A stretch of DNA of 64,000 bases from Bagarius yarrelli (GCA_005784505.1 VCAZ01000153.1:37501-101500); one strand, 5' to 3'; positions 11,921 through 24,150 are shown, counted from the stretch's first letter. Numbers and translations are program-made. The notes: generated by a model not told the origin, from the letters alone.

Positions 11921-12026
11921 ATTTACATTAACATTCGGGTTTGTGGCAGACGCCCTACTACAAAACAACTTACATTCATCTCATTTATACAACCAAACCC
12001 TTGGGGGTTAAGGGACTTGAACGGAA
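11921..12026 (-). repeat. SINE-A 3' half, cut by a microsatellite
   Basis: TTACATTAACATTCGGGTTT and GGCAGACGCCCTACTACAAA are followed by ACTTACATTCATCTCATTTA and GGGGGTTAAGGGACTTGA. The element then passes directly into the GGAA/GGAT array instead of its head. Confidence 0.7.
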
Positions 12027-12262
12027 GAAAATGGAAGGAAGGAAGGAAGGAAGAAGGGATGGATGGATGGATGGATGGATGGATGGAAGGAAGAAAAAAA
12101 GGAAGGAAGAAAATAATAAAACTGAGGAAAGGAAGGAAGCAGGGGGAAAATAAAAATAAAATAATGGAACAGAAAGAAGGAAGGGAGGATGGAAGGAAGA
12201 AAGAAAGAAAGAAAGAAAGAAAGGAAAGGCAGGAAGGAAGAAAGAAAGGAAATAATAGAAAT

Positions 12263-12300
<38 letters not shown>

Positions 12301-12301
12301 G
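12027..12301. repeat. Compound GGAA / GGAT / GAAA microsatellite
   Basis: Tetranucleotide runs: GGAA, then (GGAT)n near 12056-12086, mixed GAAG, then (AAAG)n twice. The 152-residue minus-strand frame across it is repeat-derived (Phe/Leu/Ser-rich). Confidence 0.9.
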
Positions 12302-12700
12302 AAATAACCACCAGGAGCACAGCCATCTGGTGGTTGGTGGTTCACTTGATCCAGTCGCACTCGTTTGTTTAGGGATAACATTGCTTCTTTTAGTGACCTT
12401 GTTGTGACTTTTCCATGGAAAGTGTGGCTGTATGAATCCCCTTTATTATCATTACAGCTGGGAAAAATGCCCTGCTGTGTCTCCTGGTGGAGAAAAGAAG
12501 AAAATGAAAGCTATTACTCTTGGAGAAAAATTGGAGATAATCGCTAAGCAGGAAGCTAGCATGTGTGTAATGATGATTATATCGACTTACGATATTTTGA
12601 CTTACGATGGGTTTTCCGGAAATTAACCCTAATTGTAAGTCGAAAGTTGTCGGTGATGACTAATCTACTGAAGTCGATCTGCTGTATACAAGCTACTTAT
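12302..12700. other. Unique intronic sequence
   Basis: A block of moderate composition without a recognised repeat. Confidence 0.35.
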
Positions 12701-12880
12701 TTACATTTACAGCATTAAGCAGACGTCCTTATCCAAAGCGACTTACATTAATCTTATTTATACAACTGAGAAATTGGGGGTTAAGGACCTTGCTTAGGGG
12801 CCCAGCAGTGGAAGCTTGGTGGTGCTGGGAATCGAACGCTGGTATCAGTCCAACACTCTATTCACTAAGCCACCACCATA
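12701..12880 (-). repeat. SINE-A copy, near full length
   Basis: On the plus strand: TTACATTTACAGCATTAAGC, CTTATCCAAAGCGACTTACA, GGGGGTTAAGGACCTTGCTT, GGTGCTGGGAATCGAACGC (B box complement) and TTCACTAAGCCACCACC (A box complement). This is one of the cleaner copies. Confidence 0.85.
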
Positions 12881-14432
12881 GTTTGTTTAAATTGCATTTT
12901 CAGTACAGAAGCTTGAGCTTTGCGTTCTTCTCAGTCTAGTTTCCATCATCTCTTTGCAGAATCTTGCTATTTTGTGAGTTTTAGCTGATAAGTCCAGTCT
13001 TAGTCGTGTTCCTGAGCTATGTTTTCTTTACAGATTCTCGCTTTTTTGTTTATGGTCTTTCCACTTAGTTTTTGTCTATATTTTCTCAGGTTTGGTTTCG
13101 TTTTTTTGGTTTGTCCTTGTATAAATAACTCTATAAAACCTAAAAAAAAAAAAGAAAAGAAGAGAGAGAAGAGAAGAGAGGAAAAGGAAAGGAAAGGAAG
13201 AGTGAAGAGAAAAGAAAAGAAGAGAAGAGAAGAGATGGAAAGGACGGAGAACCTGTGGGATCCTTCCCTGTGACCTGCTCCAGTTGATTTAAGTTGCTTA
13301 CACACACAGTGTAACTACATAATTCCTGCTACCTGTTTTTCACCCAAATCTAAAAAAAATCTTTTTTTAAGATTTTGAATGATTTATTTATCTGTATGTT
13401 TGTTTCTATAATGGTTTTTAAAATAGCCTTTAAAAAACCAGGTCAAAAATGTCCATTGACAGGCAAATAAAAGGTGACAAAAGGATGTAAAAAAAGGATG
13501 TAAAAAAGGAAAGAAGAAGAAGAACAACAACAACAATAAAAAAGAGAAGATTAAGAAAAAGAGAAAGAAGAAACACCGGATGTGCTTTTTAACATGACTT
13601 GGAGAGACGACTGTGGGACTCTAAGATGTGTGGAATTCCTATTGCGCTGTTTAAAGATGGCAACCAATCACACGATCATCTCCAGATAATACGATAAGCA
13701 TCATTCCAGTGCCCAAAGGTGCAGCACTAAGCATCGGGATATTTCCTGAAATATGACACTAACAGACTAATGACAGCGGAAGGTGAACACGGGACTCCCA
13801 GTTCCTTCCGAGCCGCAGCAATTTTCCATTTCTAATGTGTTCCAAAAGGGCGGTGGAATTATGCTAATGCTAATTCCACATGGAACAAGAAGATGATTTA
13901 TATCCCACTCGTCTTCCATTTGCAGTTTGTTAAGTCACTGACCCTGTCTGCAACCGCATACTACTTAAGTTAAGTAGGAATAATATTTAAAGTACCTACT
14001 TCCCGACCGTTCAAAAATTACATTCCATATAGTATGATTACATGTAGTTTAAATGAAATTTGGATGTACTATATCCACCATTTTGATATTAACATGTGAC
14101 ATATGATGAATTGAGATAACGTTGAACTAACAAGTAACAATGATTTTTTTTTGCATATGATGTCGTCAATGCATACTTTCAAAATATCTTCAAAATCAGG
14201 GCAGGTGTAATAGGTCACCCCGTAACATATCACGTACTGTAATTCCTACTAGTGGGTGGACAGCTGATAGAAAAAAAACTGTTGGTGTGCCAATGAAGAC
14301 TCTCATAGCGTCTACCAGATGGATAAGTGTTAAACAGTCCATGATTTGGGTAAGAATGTGTAGTAAACGTCATTGATTCTTGGTAGCTTAACACCAGTGA
14401 TGTATGTGACAGAGTGCAGTTGCTATATTACA
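12881..14432. other. Unique intronic sequence with a GAAAA-rich tract
   Basis: Bases 13140-13236 are a GAAAA/GGAAA simple repeat, and 13480-13575 is A-rich with AAC and GAA runs. The rest is unique; 13590-13960 is comparatively GC-balanced and free of repeats. Confidence 0.4.
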
Positions 14433-14440
14433 CTGTATAT

Positions 14441-15029
14441 CAGTGGTGGGCCGCCAGGATTAGCATGGTCTTCTTTGCTGATTTTTTTTCTCCAATCAGA
14501 TTTTTTTATCCAATCAGTTTCTATGTGCTTGCCATGTTAATCTAATCTGCCCTTTAATATCATTGGTGCTGCCCATGAAACTTAAACTATATTAGTTCTT
14601 TAACCAATCAGATTTTAAATCCGCCTAACGGGGCCAGCTAGCTGACCCACATTAATGAAAGCATTTTATCGTCTTCTGATTGGTTACAGCCTTTGAATGC
14701 ATTATATATTTTATTTAAATTTTTATGTCATGTTATTAGATAAATATAGATTCTGAACTGTTCCAGATGTTGTACTTTGTGCAGTTGTGGTTGTAGTGTA
14801 GAGGTTTGGAGTTGTGTGTTTACGGGGTTTCTTGTTTTAATTAAAATGGTTTTTACCCTCAGTATGTGAAATGTCTCTCTGTCTGTAATTCCACGCCATG
14901 TTATATTGTGTTTTTGTTTAGTATTGATGGTTTCTATAATTGCGACATGATAGTGGTGGTATTAAGAAGTGGATTAAGTTGGGAAATCCAGACTAAAGGC
15001 CCAAATACAAAATGCACCGCCCACCACTG
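14441..15029. mobile_element. hAT-type nonautonomous DNA transposon (589 bp) with near-perfect 8-bp target duplication
   Basis: The left end is CAGTGGTGGGCCG and the right end, reverse-complemented, is CAGTGGTGGGCGG. This gives a terminal inverted repeat of about 12-13 bp with the CAG ends usual in hAT elements. Flanking bases are CTGTATAT (14433-14440) and CTGTATAA (15030-15037), an 8-bp target duplication with one mismatch; 8 bp is the hAT superfamily length. The interior has no transposase, so mobilisation would have needed an autonomous partner. Repeated CCAATCAG motifs occur in the left half. Confidence 0.8.
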
Positions 15030-15037
15030 CTGTATAA

Positions 15038-15456
15038 TATGGAAAGATGCGATTTCAGACAGAGCCGCTGACTCCCTCTAATAGCTGGACAGGTAGTGAA
15101 TATAATAATATAAAAGCGTCATTAGTGGGATAAAGATGACAACAGAGAAATGGATTGTGCAATTCCATCTTCGGTATCAGTTGCAGTATTTATTTATTTA
15201 TCTATCTCTGTAGGCTTGGTATTGATCTCTGGGCACAAGGCACAAAAGATATGAAATCTTTAATACCTTAGAAGAGCTTTGACACCATAAAGGGCGGGGC
15301 TTTGGGTCTAACAACATAAAAGGGGTCTGAGATTAATAGTGTGTCTAATGTACCTTCGGGTCTGGTTGTTTAGACGGTTGTTTTTTGATCTGTGGGTCAC
15401 AGTTTACTTAAACTGGTAATGTGCTAACTACATAATCTCCTTATGACATTCTGGTG
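15038..15456. other. Unique intronic sequence
   Basis: Nothing recognised beyond short TTTA runs near 15190. Confidence 0.35.
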
Positions 15457-15614
15457 TTTTGGCAGATATCTTTATCCAGAACTGTTAACAATCATCTCAT
15501 TTATCCAACCGAGCAGTTAAGGATTAAGGGCCTTGCTTGGAGGCCCAGCAGTGGTAGCTTGGTGGTGTTGGGAGTTTGAATGCACAATTTTCTAATCAGC
15601 AGTCCAACACCTTG
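15457..15614 (-). repeat. SINE-A copy interrupted near its head
   Basis: TTTTGGCAGATATCTTTATC, GGATTAAGGGCCTTGCTTGG and GCCCAGCAGTGGTAGCTTGG run to CAGTCCAACACCTTG, where the copy stops close to a 12-bp minisatellite. Confidence 0.8.
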
Positions 15615-15640
15615 TTTACAGATTAATTTCCCCAGGAACA

Positions 15641-15830
15641 GTGAAGTCTCCAGAGAAGTCTCCAGAGAAGTCTCCAGTGAAGTCTCCAGAGAAGTCTCCA
15701 GTGAAGTCTCCAGAGAAGTCTCCAGTGAAGTCTCCAGAGAAGTCTCCAGAGAAGTCTCCAGAGAAGAAGTCTCCAGAGAAGTCTCCAGAGAAGTCTCCAG
15801 TGAAGTCTCCAGAGAAGTCTCCAGAGAAGT
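15641..15830. repeat. 12-bp minisatellite, 15 units, open in several frames
   Basis: Units are AAGTCTCCAGAG or AAGTCTCCAGTG, 15 in number with one extra AAG triplet. On the plus strand one frame reads KSPE/KSPV repeats; other frames on both strands are also open because the unit is a multiple of three and lacks stops. No start context or homology supports a real protein. Confidence 0.95.
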
Positions 15831-16641
15831 GCCCATTTATTTTGGTGATAAAACACAAACAGCAAAGTTTTATATTTAATCAGAAAACCATTTTCCTGCT
15901 TTTCGAGTGTGTGTTAGCAATCGTGCAGTCGCGTTTTGAACTGTCCAAAGAGACACCAACTCCCATATAGAGATTATTTTTATTATTATTTTACTCCTTT
16001 AGGAAACTCCTGTCTTTACCACAGTTTAAGTTCCACTTCAAAAAATGTATAAATTAAAGACATTACAAGTCGTAATATTTAAAAAGTTACGAGTATCATT
16101 TCTATACCCGGTTCTAAGAAATATATATTTACGCTACATTTAAATGTTACACTAAACAAGCATTTTAGTTTTCATTTGTGTGTAACTGTAGGCTTGTTTC
16201 GTAGTCTGTAATCACATACCAGGTGAAAAAAAAAGAAAAGAAATATATGGCAACGATTACAAAACGGAAGAACATAGCAAATATTTTATCTGGAGGACAT
16301 TTTATTAAAGATAAAAGCGTTTGTCAGTCTGTCTCCGCTTAGAGCTCTGTGTTCAGAGACAGTAAAGCAAGCGATAAACCGCGGAAAGGCTTCAGTAAAA
16401 AACAAACAAACAAAAAGACTAATAGCAAAGCAAACCTAACAAACAGAATAAATTGTCCTGATGATCTTTAATAATTCCAGACAATTTTTGTCTTCTTCTA
16501 ACCTGATACTAAAAAATGGTCCATTTATATAAAACCCTCTTGTTTATTTCTTTTACGTTCCGATGATGCAATTAGAACCATGTGACCTGGAAACTAAAGC
16601 TGTAAACACATCCTGAACTTTGGGTGTCAACAAAAACCCTA
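15831..16641. other. AT-rich unique intronic sequence
   Basis: Nothing recognised. Confidence 0.4.
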
Positions 16642-16832
16642 ATTACATTTACAGCAATTGGCAGACGCCGTCATCCAGAGCAAATTACACTTATTTTATT
16701 TATACAACTGAGCAATTGGGAGTTAGGGGCCTTAATCAGGGGCCCAGCAGTGGTAACTTGGTGGTGCTGGGAATCAAATCCACAGTCTTCTGGTTAGCGG
16801 TCAAGCACCTTAACCACTGTGCTACCATGTTC
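16642..16832 (-). repeat. SINE-A copy, near full length
   Basis: TTACATTTACAGCAATTGGC at the left, GGGGCCTTAATCAGGGGCCC in the centre and CACCTTAACCACTGTGCTAC at the right give a complete tail-body-head order on the minus strand. Confidence 0.85.
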
Positions 16833-18568
16833 CTCTCTTTTTTTTTAATGGATGTAAAAACACTTTTTACAGAATTTCAGTTAACGTCTTTTATATAATG
16901 TGATTTTGGATAAATTATTTTCTTGACAATTACATTTACGAAATCACCATGTTCATTAATTAATTAACAATATCTATCGATTTGTCTTAATTTTATATAT
17001 ATGAATTATTTAAGCCTTAATTTGCTGAATTAGCAAATGTTTTCATTCCTGTATATTACTGTCATTTTAAAAACTTTTATTATTGTGTCTTCTGCATCCT
17101 CCCCAGCAGTGCCCCCCTCCCCCACCATACAAACTATTTACACAAAAGCACATTTAATTAACTCAGATTTAATTAACACAGCCAAATCATAATATAACAA
17201 TATATAATAACAATGATAATAATGACAATATGAATATGACTAATATTGTCGGTTTGGCAAGACCACTAAGTTTACCTATACCTAGAAACAGTACTAGTTT
17301 TAAAGCCCGCCTTCTTTGATTTGATTGGCTATCTAAAAAATATTGACAATGGGTGCTATTAAAGAGGCAAACTACACTACTAAAGAACTTTTTAATCAGA
17401 ACACCATACGTTAGAAATTTACACCACAGTGCAGAAGAGGATGTTTAATAAACTAAAATATTGGGTTTAGGAGGGCAGTCTGGGAACATTTACCCCTAAA
17501 TGTCTTTTGTGGTTACAGCTGTGCTGGAAATATAAGTCTATTACACTAAAGGTCAATAGAAATGTGCTCTAGTCCACCAGTGCAGTCCTTAAATACCCGA
17601 TTCAAAGCCTCTTTTACAAGTTCGTTCCAAATGTAATATTTTCTAGTTTTTCTGTTCCAGACCAAACGCCGTCTCTGAGCACCACCAGCTTAACTTCCTC
17701 AGCCGGATAATCGAGCGAGGGAAGAGAAAACAAGTACATTTGCAAAAAGTTGTCTGTCTCTAATTAAAATGCAACAGCTTTAAAAGACATAATGACTTTT
17801 TAATTTATATATAGAGAGAGACAGGTTTGAGTTAGTGACACACAACAACACAAAACATGATAAAATATAGAAATACATATACATTTTAGCAGTTTTATTT
17901 TAAAGAATGATAAAAAAGGCAAATAGTTGGTATCGTTAAACAGTTTCGACAAAACTAGATGTATTTGTTTAGATTTAATTAATGAGGCTTTAGTTTAAGG
18001 AGTCAGGATTAGAATAATATTTACTACAACTGTTCAGTATGCAATATTTAAGCACTGCTATGTTAACGCTCGCCATCTTTAAATTCATTTATTAGCATAG
18101 AAAGATGATAGCAAAGAAAAAACTTTCAAAATAAAAAGTCTCAGATTCATTAAAACTCCTTAACATCCAGCTGGGTCACCCGCGAGACAGTGAGGGGATT
18201 GTGGGTAAACTTTCTGATGTACAGGGATCACATCAAGCTAAACATACCATATATGTTTGGAAAGTTGAAATTTTAAGATATAATCAACACCGCAAGAACA
18301 ATTTGTAATATATTACTGTTGTTTTTTAAAGTTTTTATTATTAAAATTATACCATATGCAGGTGAGCTGTAGAATTTTAACAAACATTATATTTTCACTT
18401 CTTTTTTTTTTTCCTTCTGCTCCTTCTTATGTATTTTTTAAGCTTTATTAATAATAATAAATTTATTTACTATTTACTTAATTATTTTGTTTTTTTACGC
18501 CTACATAAAACCAAACCCGTAACTCCTTTTCCAACTAAAAAAAAACCTAAAACAAAACACGCGCACAA
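16833..18568. other. Unique, strongly AT-rich intronic sequence
   Basis: No exon or named repeat recognised. A T-run (18401-18412) and ATA/TTA runs are present. Confidence 0.4.
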
Positions 18569-18976
18569 TGTAAGGATTATGCTTCATGTTCCATGTTTCA
18601 GGTTTGTTATGTTTCTTGTTTCATGATTTATGCTTATGTTTCTTATGTTCATGTTTTAAGGTCATGTTTTAAGTTTACGGTTTATCTGTTCATGCTTTTG
18701 TTTACTTCCTGTCTTATGCTGTGTCATGTGATCATCGTGCCCCATGTGTTCCTGTCACATGATCCCCTTGTCCGTGTGTCATGTTCCTATTGGCCAGTCT
18801 TCTGTATTTAAAGCCCCTGTGTTTCCTTTTGTCCATGTCGTGGATTTCGGTTTGTCCCCCTATACCGCTGTTGTGAGTCTGTTTGTCATGCTAAGTTTAT
18901 TCTAGTCCAGTTCATGTTTGTTTAGTATTTCAATATAATATTTATTTAATAAATATACTGCACTGAGTTCATTACA
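18569..18976 (+). mobile_element. LTR-like retroelement end (candidate solo LTR)
   Basis: It starts TGTAAGGATT and ends in TTCATTACA, so it has TG...CA ends. Inside are CCTATTGGCC (CCAAT-like on the opposite strand), a TATA-like GTATTTAAAGCCCC near 18805 and AATAAA near 18948, in the order expected of an LTR promoter and polyadenylation signal. A target duplication was not found by eye. It could instead be another promoter-bearing repeat. Confidence 0.4.
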
Positions 18977-20524
18977 CACACAAACAGTCTTACATTTTTC
19001 TACCAAGGAAAGATCTGGCAACCCCAAAAGTTGAAGGCTCAGAAATTAAATACACTTACAAATACTTAGGTTCTGAAAATAACTTTTCCTTACCAAAAAA
19101 AAACCCCCATCACATCTTTATAAGAGCTGCTTAACAGATTTAAGACAATCATTAAACTCCGTAATCTAATAAACAAACATTAAATCAACAGATATGAAAA
19201 TCAAATCATTCAAACTTTAATAAAGTAAATATAATAAAAGAACTGTAATTAAAAAAAAAAAAAACAATTTTGTAGACTCCTATTTTTTTCAATCAAATAT
19301 TTATTTGTGCTTTAATGATTGTAGTATTTTACAACAACCTAACAAAATAAATTATTCGCTACTTCCGTAAAACAGCCGGTCATCATCCGAAACAAATTAC
19401 ATCATACGCAGGAGGTCCAGGCTTCCCTTTCCTCATTCACATAAATGCTCCTGCACTTAGTCTTGTTGACAGCTGGCCAAAGGGTTCGTGCTTGTGTATC
19501 CAACCTAAGAGGACACAAATATCTCTACTGTCTCCTTTCACTCCCCTTTAAACACTCTTTGAATGTGGATTAACCCTCAGAACTCGAACTACAGTGTTCC
19601 GGACTGTTCCTGAATCCTATAAGGTGCTGCCCTGCTAGCGCTCCAAACAATGCTATATAAATGTGAGAAGCATCGATTAGGTCTTCTGATCTGTTAAGTT
19701 CTGAAGACTGGGTTTAAGTGGGCTCATTGTGAAAGTTCCCCTGACCACAACAAGACGCAGGCTGGTCTTTAATGCTTTTATGTTACAGCTGCAGGCTAGG
19801 ACGGGTGCATTAGCGGGATCGATATTACTTAGTTCTAGCCACAGATCCAACGCCGTATATGAGATTGAAAGAATATATTTCATGCACTCACCAAAGCTCA
19901 ATGACGCACCGATTAAACCATCATTACCCACCCAATGGCCTAAAACAATGACCATTAATGTTGGAATGTGTTCTGTTTCTATGATCACCCTCTAAAAATT
20001 CCCCTCACAGCTTTAAGAGTTAATGTTAAGAATGATAATTTTCATTTTAGCCCGTTATCAGCCTGATTTCTGGCTAGACTGTGGTTGCATGTTAGAGCGT
20101 AAGTGCGTTATTGCGTTAATATCATGCATTTTTTAGAAACCAACCATTAAGAGACAGGCTACCAAATCGTCCGGGCCATTAAAATCCGAGCCAAGGTTCT
20201 AAATGTGCTTTCACAGATACGCAGTGTTGAGTCTGTGTGGTGCCAACGCTGCTGTGTGATATGCAAATATTTCACTTTAAAGCATTAGTTATATAATTAT
20301 TAATTTCTGTTATCCCGTCTAATTTGTTCTGGCATTAGATACTATCATCATTATTATAGTGTTCTTTTCAAAATGATGATTTGTTATCTCATAATAATGA
20401 ATAATGAGTATCCTAAAATTACAACTTTGAATTTTTACTTGTTACCTCAAATTAAAAACCTAGAATCTCTAATTTATCAATTCTCTCACAATAATGATTT
20501 ATCATCTCAAAACTTATTTTTTTA
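18977..20524. other. Unique intronic sequence
   Basis: AT-rich at 18977-19330. Bases 19380-20030 are better balanced and include two overlapping, opposite open frames (19677-19995) with no recognisable family. Bases 20340-20520 hold degenerate TTATCTCA / AATAATGA motifs of the kind seen in decayed fish repeats. Confidence 0.35.
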
Positions 20525-20650
20525 ATTTTACAATTGATTAGCAGACGTCCTTATCCAGCACGACATTATCTTTTTTATACAACTAAACAAATGGGGTTAA
20601 GGGCCTTGCTCAGAGGCCCAGCAGTAGCAATCGAACCCTGATCATCACGA
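20525..20650 (-). repeat. SINE-A copy, head truncated
   Basis: GATTAGCAGACGTCCTTATC and GGGGTTAAGGGCCTTGCTCA run into the B-box complement GCAATCGAACCCTGATC, where the copy ends. Confidence 0.75.
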
Positions 20651-20746
20651 GTCACTTTTAAAGGATGGAAGTCACCCAAATAAAGGTGGGCCGATTTGGG
20701 TTTCTCTCAAGGTTTGACGCAGAATTAGGAAATTAATGGGTATATA

Positions 20747-21027
20747 TGTAAGGACTCTATCTCCAAACCACCAGAGGGCGCCGTCACCGGAGTACTAGAG
20801 CTTCGCTAGTACTTCTGGTGTCACTTGCTGTATTCAGCAAGTATTTTTATACCGAGCGTTATATCCCTGTCTCACGGTTTTGTTTTATGCCTGTTCCTGA
20901 CTTTGACTTTTTGCCTAGCGTTTTTGGATTTGTTTGCCAGTCTTGGAATACTGTGTACTGACCTACTGCCTGCTTCTCTGACTACTTCTTGGTTCTTCTC
21001 TCTTTTCTAAATAAAGCCATCACTACA
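20747..21027 (+). mobile_element. LTR-like end with hairpins, followed by a PBS-like site
   Basis: It starts TGTAAGGACTC and contains CCAGAGGGCGCCGTCACC. Two hairpins follow (AGTACTAG with CTAGTACT at 20791-20813, ACTTGCTG with CAGCAAGT at 20823-20842), then AAATAAAGCC, and the end ACTACA. The following TTATGGATCC could hold a primer-binding site starting TGG. The element at 24151 has the same plan, which supports one family. No internal gag or pol region follows. Confidence 0.45.
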
Positions 21028-21193
21028 TTATGGATCCCAACCCGTCTTCTCCTTTATAATAAATATATATAAGTCCTAAGCCTGGGTTCTCACTAATAAT
21101 AACTAACTATCGTACACAAATTTAATTTTAAGACTAAATTTCTAATGATAACATTTTTACACTAGGTTATTATCTCTAATTAATGATATAATG
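21028..21193. other. AT-rich intronic spacer
   Basis: Short stretch with TTATCTCTAATTAATGA-like decayed repeat motifs; nothing else recognised. Confidence 0.3.
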
Positions 21194-21446
21194 TATTATG
21201 CTGGGCAGCACGGTGGTTTAGTGGTTAGCACTGTTGCCTCACAGGGGTCTCTCTATGTGGAGTTTGCATCTTCTCCATGTGCTTGTGTGTGTTTACTCCG
21301 GGTTCTCCAGTTTCCTCCTACAGTCCAAAAACATGTATGTTGGATTGATTGGTGATTCTAAATTGCCCATATGAGTGAGTGGGAGTGTGTGTGTGTGGCC
21401 CTGTGATGGACTGGCGACCTGTCCAGGGTGTACCCCTCCTGCCTTT
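21194..21446 (+). repeat. SINE-B copy, 3' truncated
   Basis: It begins GGGCAGCACGGTGGTTTAGT. It continues through AGTCCAAAAACATGTATGTT and TGGCCCTGTGATGGACTGGC and stops after GTGTACCCCTCCTGCCTTTC, missing the final CCCGAATTAGGGAATAAGCG part. Confidence 0.85.
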
Positions 21447-21529
21447 CATAATTCTGACCTATTATCTCATTTCGATGGCTTACTATTTTGATATAACAAT
21501 TATAATAAAGTACTATTACATTACATAAT

Positions 21530-21720
21530 ATTACATTTCAGCATTTAGCAGATTATCCAGTGTCCCTTATCCAGAGTAACTTACATTTATGTCATTTATA
21601 CAACTGAGTATTAAGGGCCTTGCTCAGGTGCCCAAAAGTGGCAAATTGGTGGTGCTGGCAATCGAAACCTGAACTTCCAATTAGTGGTCCAACAACTAAA
21701 CCAATAAGCTACAACTCCCA
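21530..21720 (-). repeat. SINE-A copy, near full length with a small tail insertion
   Basis: TTTCAGCATTTAGCAGATTA, CCCTTATCCAGAGTAACTTA, TAAGGGCCTTGCTCAGGTGC and a right end CAATAAGCTACAACTCCC follow family order. About 8 extra bases sit in the tail region. Confidence 0.8.
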
Positions 21721-21825
21721 CCGTTATAAAATCATTCCCATAATTATATCCAAATATTTTAAAAAGAATAAACAATCTTATAGCTAACTTAGCTCAGGGT
21801 AGAATGTAAAAATAATAAGATATCA

Positions 21826-22075
21826 AGTTCAAGTTCAAGGAGCTTTATTGTCATTTCAGCCATATACAGCAGATGCAGAACACAGTGAAATGAAATAACG
21901 TTTCTCCAGGACCCCCTGGTGCTACACAAAACAACACAGAATTACACAGAAAACAAACAACAAAGAGCCACTTAACAGAACAAACATTAAGTGCATGTGT
22001 ACAACCTGGTGCAAACAGTGCAGAATAGACAGTGCAAGAAACAGTACAATCATTAAAAAAGACAATACAGAACAG
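21826..22075. repeat. Dispersed repeat of unnamed family, copy 1
   Basis: This segment (AAGTTCAAGGAGCTTTATTG at its left, ACAAAGAGCCACTTAACAGA and GTGCATGTGTACAACCTGGT inside) is matched by 47772-48205 in the same order and orientation, with substitutions and indels. It is therefore a dispersed family; a shorter related piece lies at 57215-57260. It codes for nothing, and the class is not determined. Confidence 0.7.
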
Positions 22076-22380
22076 ATGTCTTTAAATTATAATGTGTTTT
22101 GTTAATTGTTAAAGGTTTTATTTTCTAAAATTGCAGAAATAAGTACTTAAACACAAAAGACTAATGTGTATAAAAGTGCACCAAAATAACCAGCAATCAA
22201 ACAAAGCACACGCATTCGAGCCAAGGCTAGATTCGATCTCGCATGGCTGGAGGCAACTCAAATCCTCAATCACTCAAACAGACAAGACGGAACGTCTGTC
22301 ATCTCTGTTTTCTTTTCCAGCGAGTGCTGTTTTTATCCTGCAACGGATGAGCCACCAGCCAGAGAAGTAAGACAAGATGA

Positions 22381-22830
22381 CTGGAATGCCATCTTCGGTC
22401 TATTTGCACTCCAAACATTTTCCAACACCATAATCCAGATTTCGTCTTACTCTTCGTCCTATAATAACCTTCGCACATTTGGAAAGACGTTCCACCGGAT
22501 TTTGGAGTGTAGCATTGGCCATTTCACTATTTAGTCATAATAGTATTAGTGAGATCAGACACTAATGGATAGGTGGGGAGGTCTGGGGTGCAGTCGGTGT
22601 TCCAGTTCATCAAAAATATGTCCAATGGGGTTGAGGTCAAGAGTCTGTGTAAGACACTGCAGTTCTTGACAAGCCAAGTCTTTCTAAAGTCTCACTTTGT
22701 GCACAGGGGTATTGTCATGCTGGAACAGTGTTTCAGTCTTTCAGTCCCAGTAAAGAAATAATGAAATGAAAGAAAGCTATAAACTTTGTGGCAACATTTT
22801 TGGGGAACGACACACTAATGTGGGTGTATT
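22381..22830 (-). pseudogene. Tc1/mariner-like transposase 3' portion, decayed
   Basis: Read on the minus strand, it contains DNA for a CCAGCATGACAATACCCCTG block. A segment meaning roughly SPDLNPI follows (present as CTTGACCTCAACCCCATTGG), then GATGAACTGGAACACCGACT, and downstream TCCGGTGGAACGTCTTTCC. This order is familiar from Tc1-like (IS630 superfamily) transposase 3' ends in fish. Stops and frameshifts interrupt it. Two further relatives lie at 49600 and 56090. Confidence 0.65.
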
Positions 22831-24150
22831 ATTGTAATAAGATCTCCACAAACCTGTATATATATATAATATATAATTTATAATATATATACACAGTATA
22901 TATAGTGTTGGGATTGTAATGTAATTCCTATTTATTAAACATTAAAGTAACTCGAGCTCATGAAAGCACAACAACATCAAGAGGTGTGTTTGCAGGAAAC
23001 ATTGTATTCTGACTAGAAGTGATTTAAATCTTTGATCTGAATACAAATGCTTCATGGAAACACCATAATCAGAATAAAAATTATCTAAACAAATAATTTA
23101 TTCCTCCATGTAAACAAGTCATTCCGAATATATTCTGCGTGAAAATGTTTCCACGCATACTTGGTCTTGACGTAATTTTTCCAGTATTTGTTGCATTTGT
23201 TCTTTTGTTGCTAGTAAATTATCCATACTAGGATGCTAACTACTTTTAACTACTCCTACTTCTACTTTTAACTAATTCTTAATATGGACCTTCATTCACA
23301 GGCTTCATAGTGAAGCACGGCTACCAAAAACAGCTCAGCTTTTTGCGCCCGTCTTATTCTAAAAGTTTCCAGCAACAATGCATACTTATATTATTGCCTA
23401 AGAGCGACACAATGCCTACGACTAGTGCGGTTAAATGAGGCATCTCCATCTTGACAGAATTATATAAACAGAAGGAATAATGAGATTCATGGACATGTCT
23501 GTACATGTCACAAAATTATGCTGATTGAAATCATTGATGCATGTAAACATCAGATCAGATTAAAGGAATCTTTTAATTGAAATAACAAAGTGTGTATGTG
23601 AAGTGGTAGTGTCACTGGCCCCATTTACATGCAATCAAAAGAACCTTTAATATTCCGGTTGACTGTTTACGTGAGATCCTATCTAAGCTGATCTGATGTT
23701 TCCATGTGACCAGCTTCATAAATCCAGATCCGATATTGAAAACTTCACAGCATATTTGACATGTCAGTATACATTGTTTAAAAGTTCTCCTTTTTACCTA
23801 CTTAGGGGCCAATCACATTCAAAGCCTAAAAATGCAAGGAAAACGCTAGATGCACCTTTTCTCCTACTTTTTAATGCATTCATCCGCTTTCACTAGAAAC
23901 AACGAACAAAGGAAATTACAACAAGGAAATTTCGGCAATGGGTTTTCACCCGTGATGTAACTCTGCTACAAAATTAGTTTACAAATATGCTCCATCAGTT
24001 TACAACTGGGATTTCTGTGTAAGGAAGTTGATTGGTTGGTTCTTGTCACATGACCTACTGTGCACTTCTAAATGTTTTTTATCTTGCGTGCTCTTTTTGC
24101 GCGTCTACATTTGTAATAATGACAATGCGCGAAAGACGCAATATGTAAAC
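22831..24150. other. Unique intronic sequence
   Basis: A (TA)n-like palindromic run lies at 22857-22905. Bases 22960-23600 and 23600-23900 share CATGTAAAC / ATTCCGGT-type motifs that suggest a decayed dispersed repeat, but I cannot name it. Confidence 0.35.

Noticed and set aside
19677..19995. Overlapping open frames on both strands
   Set aside because: Short, mutually antisense and without any family feature; not supported as genes.
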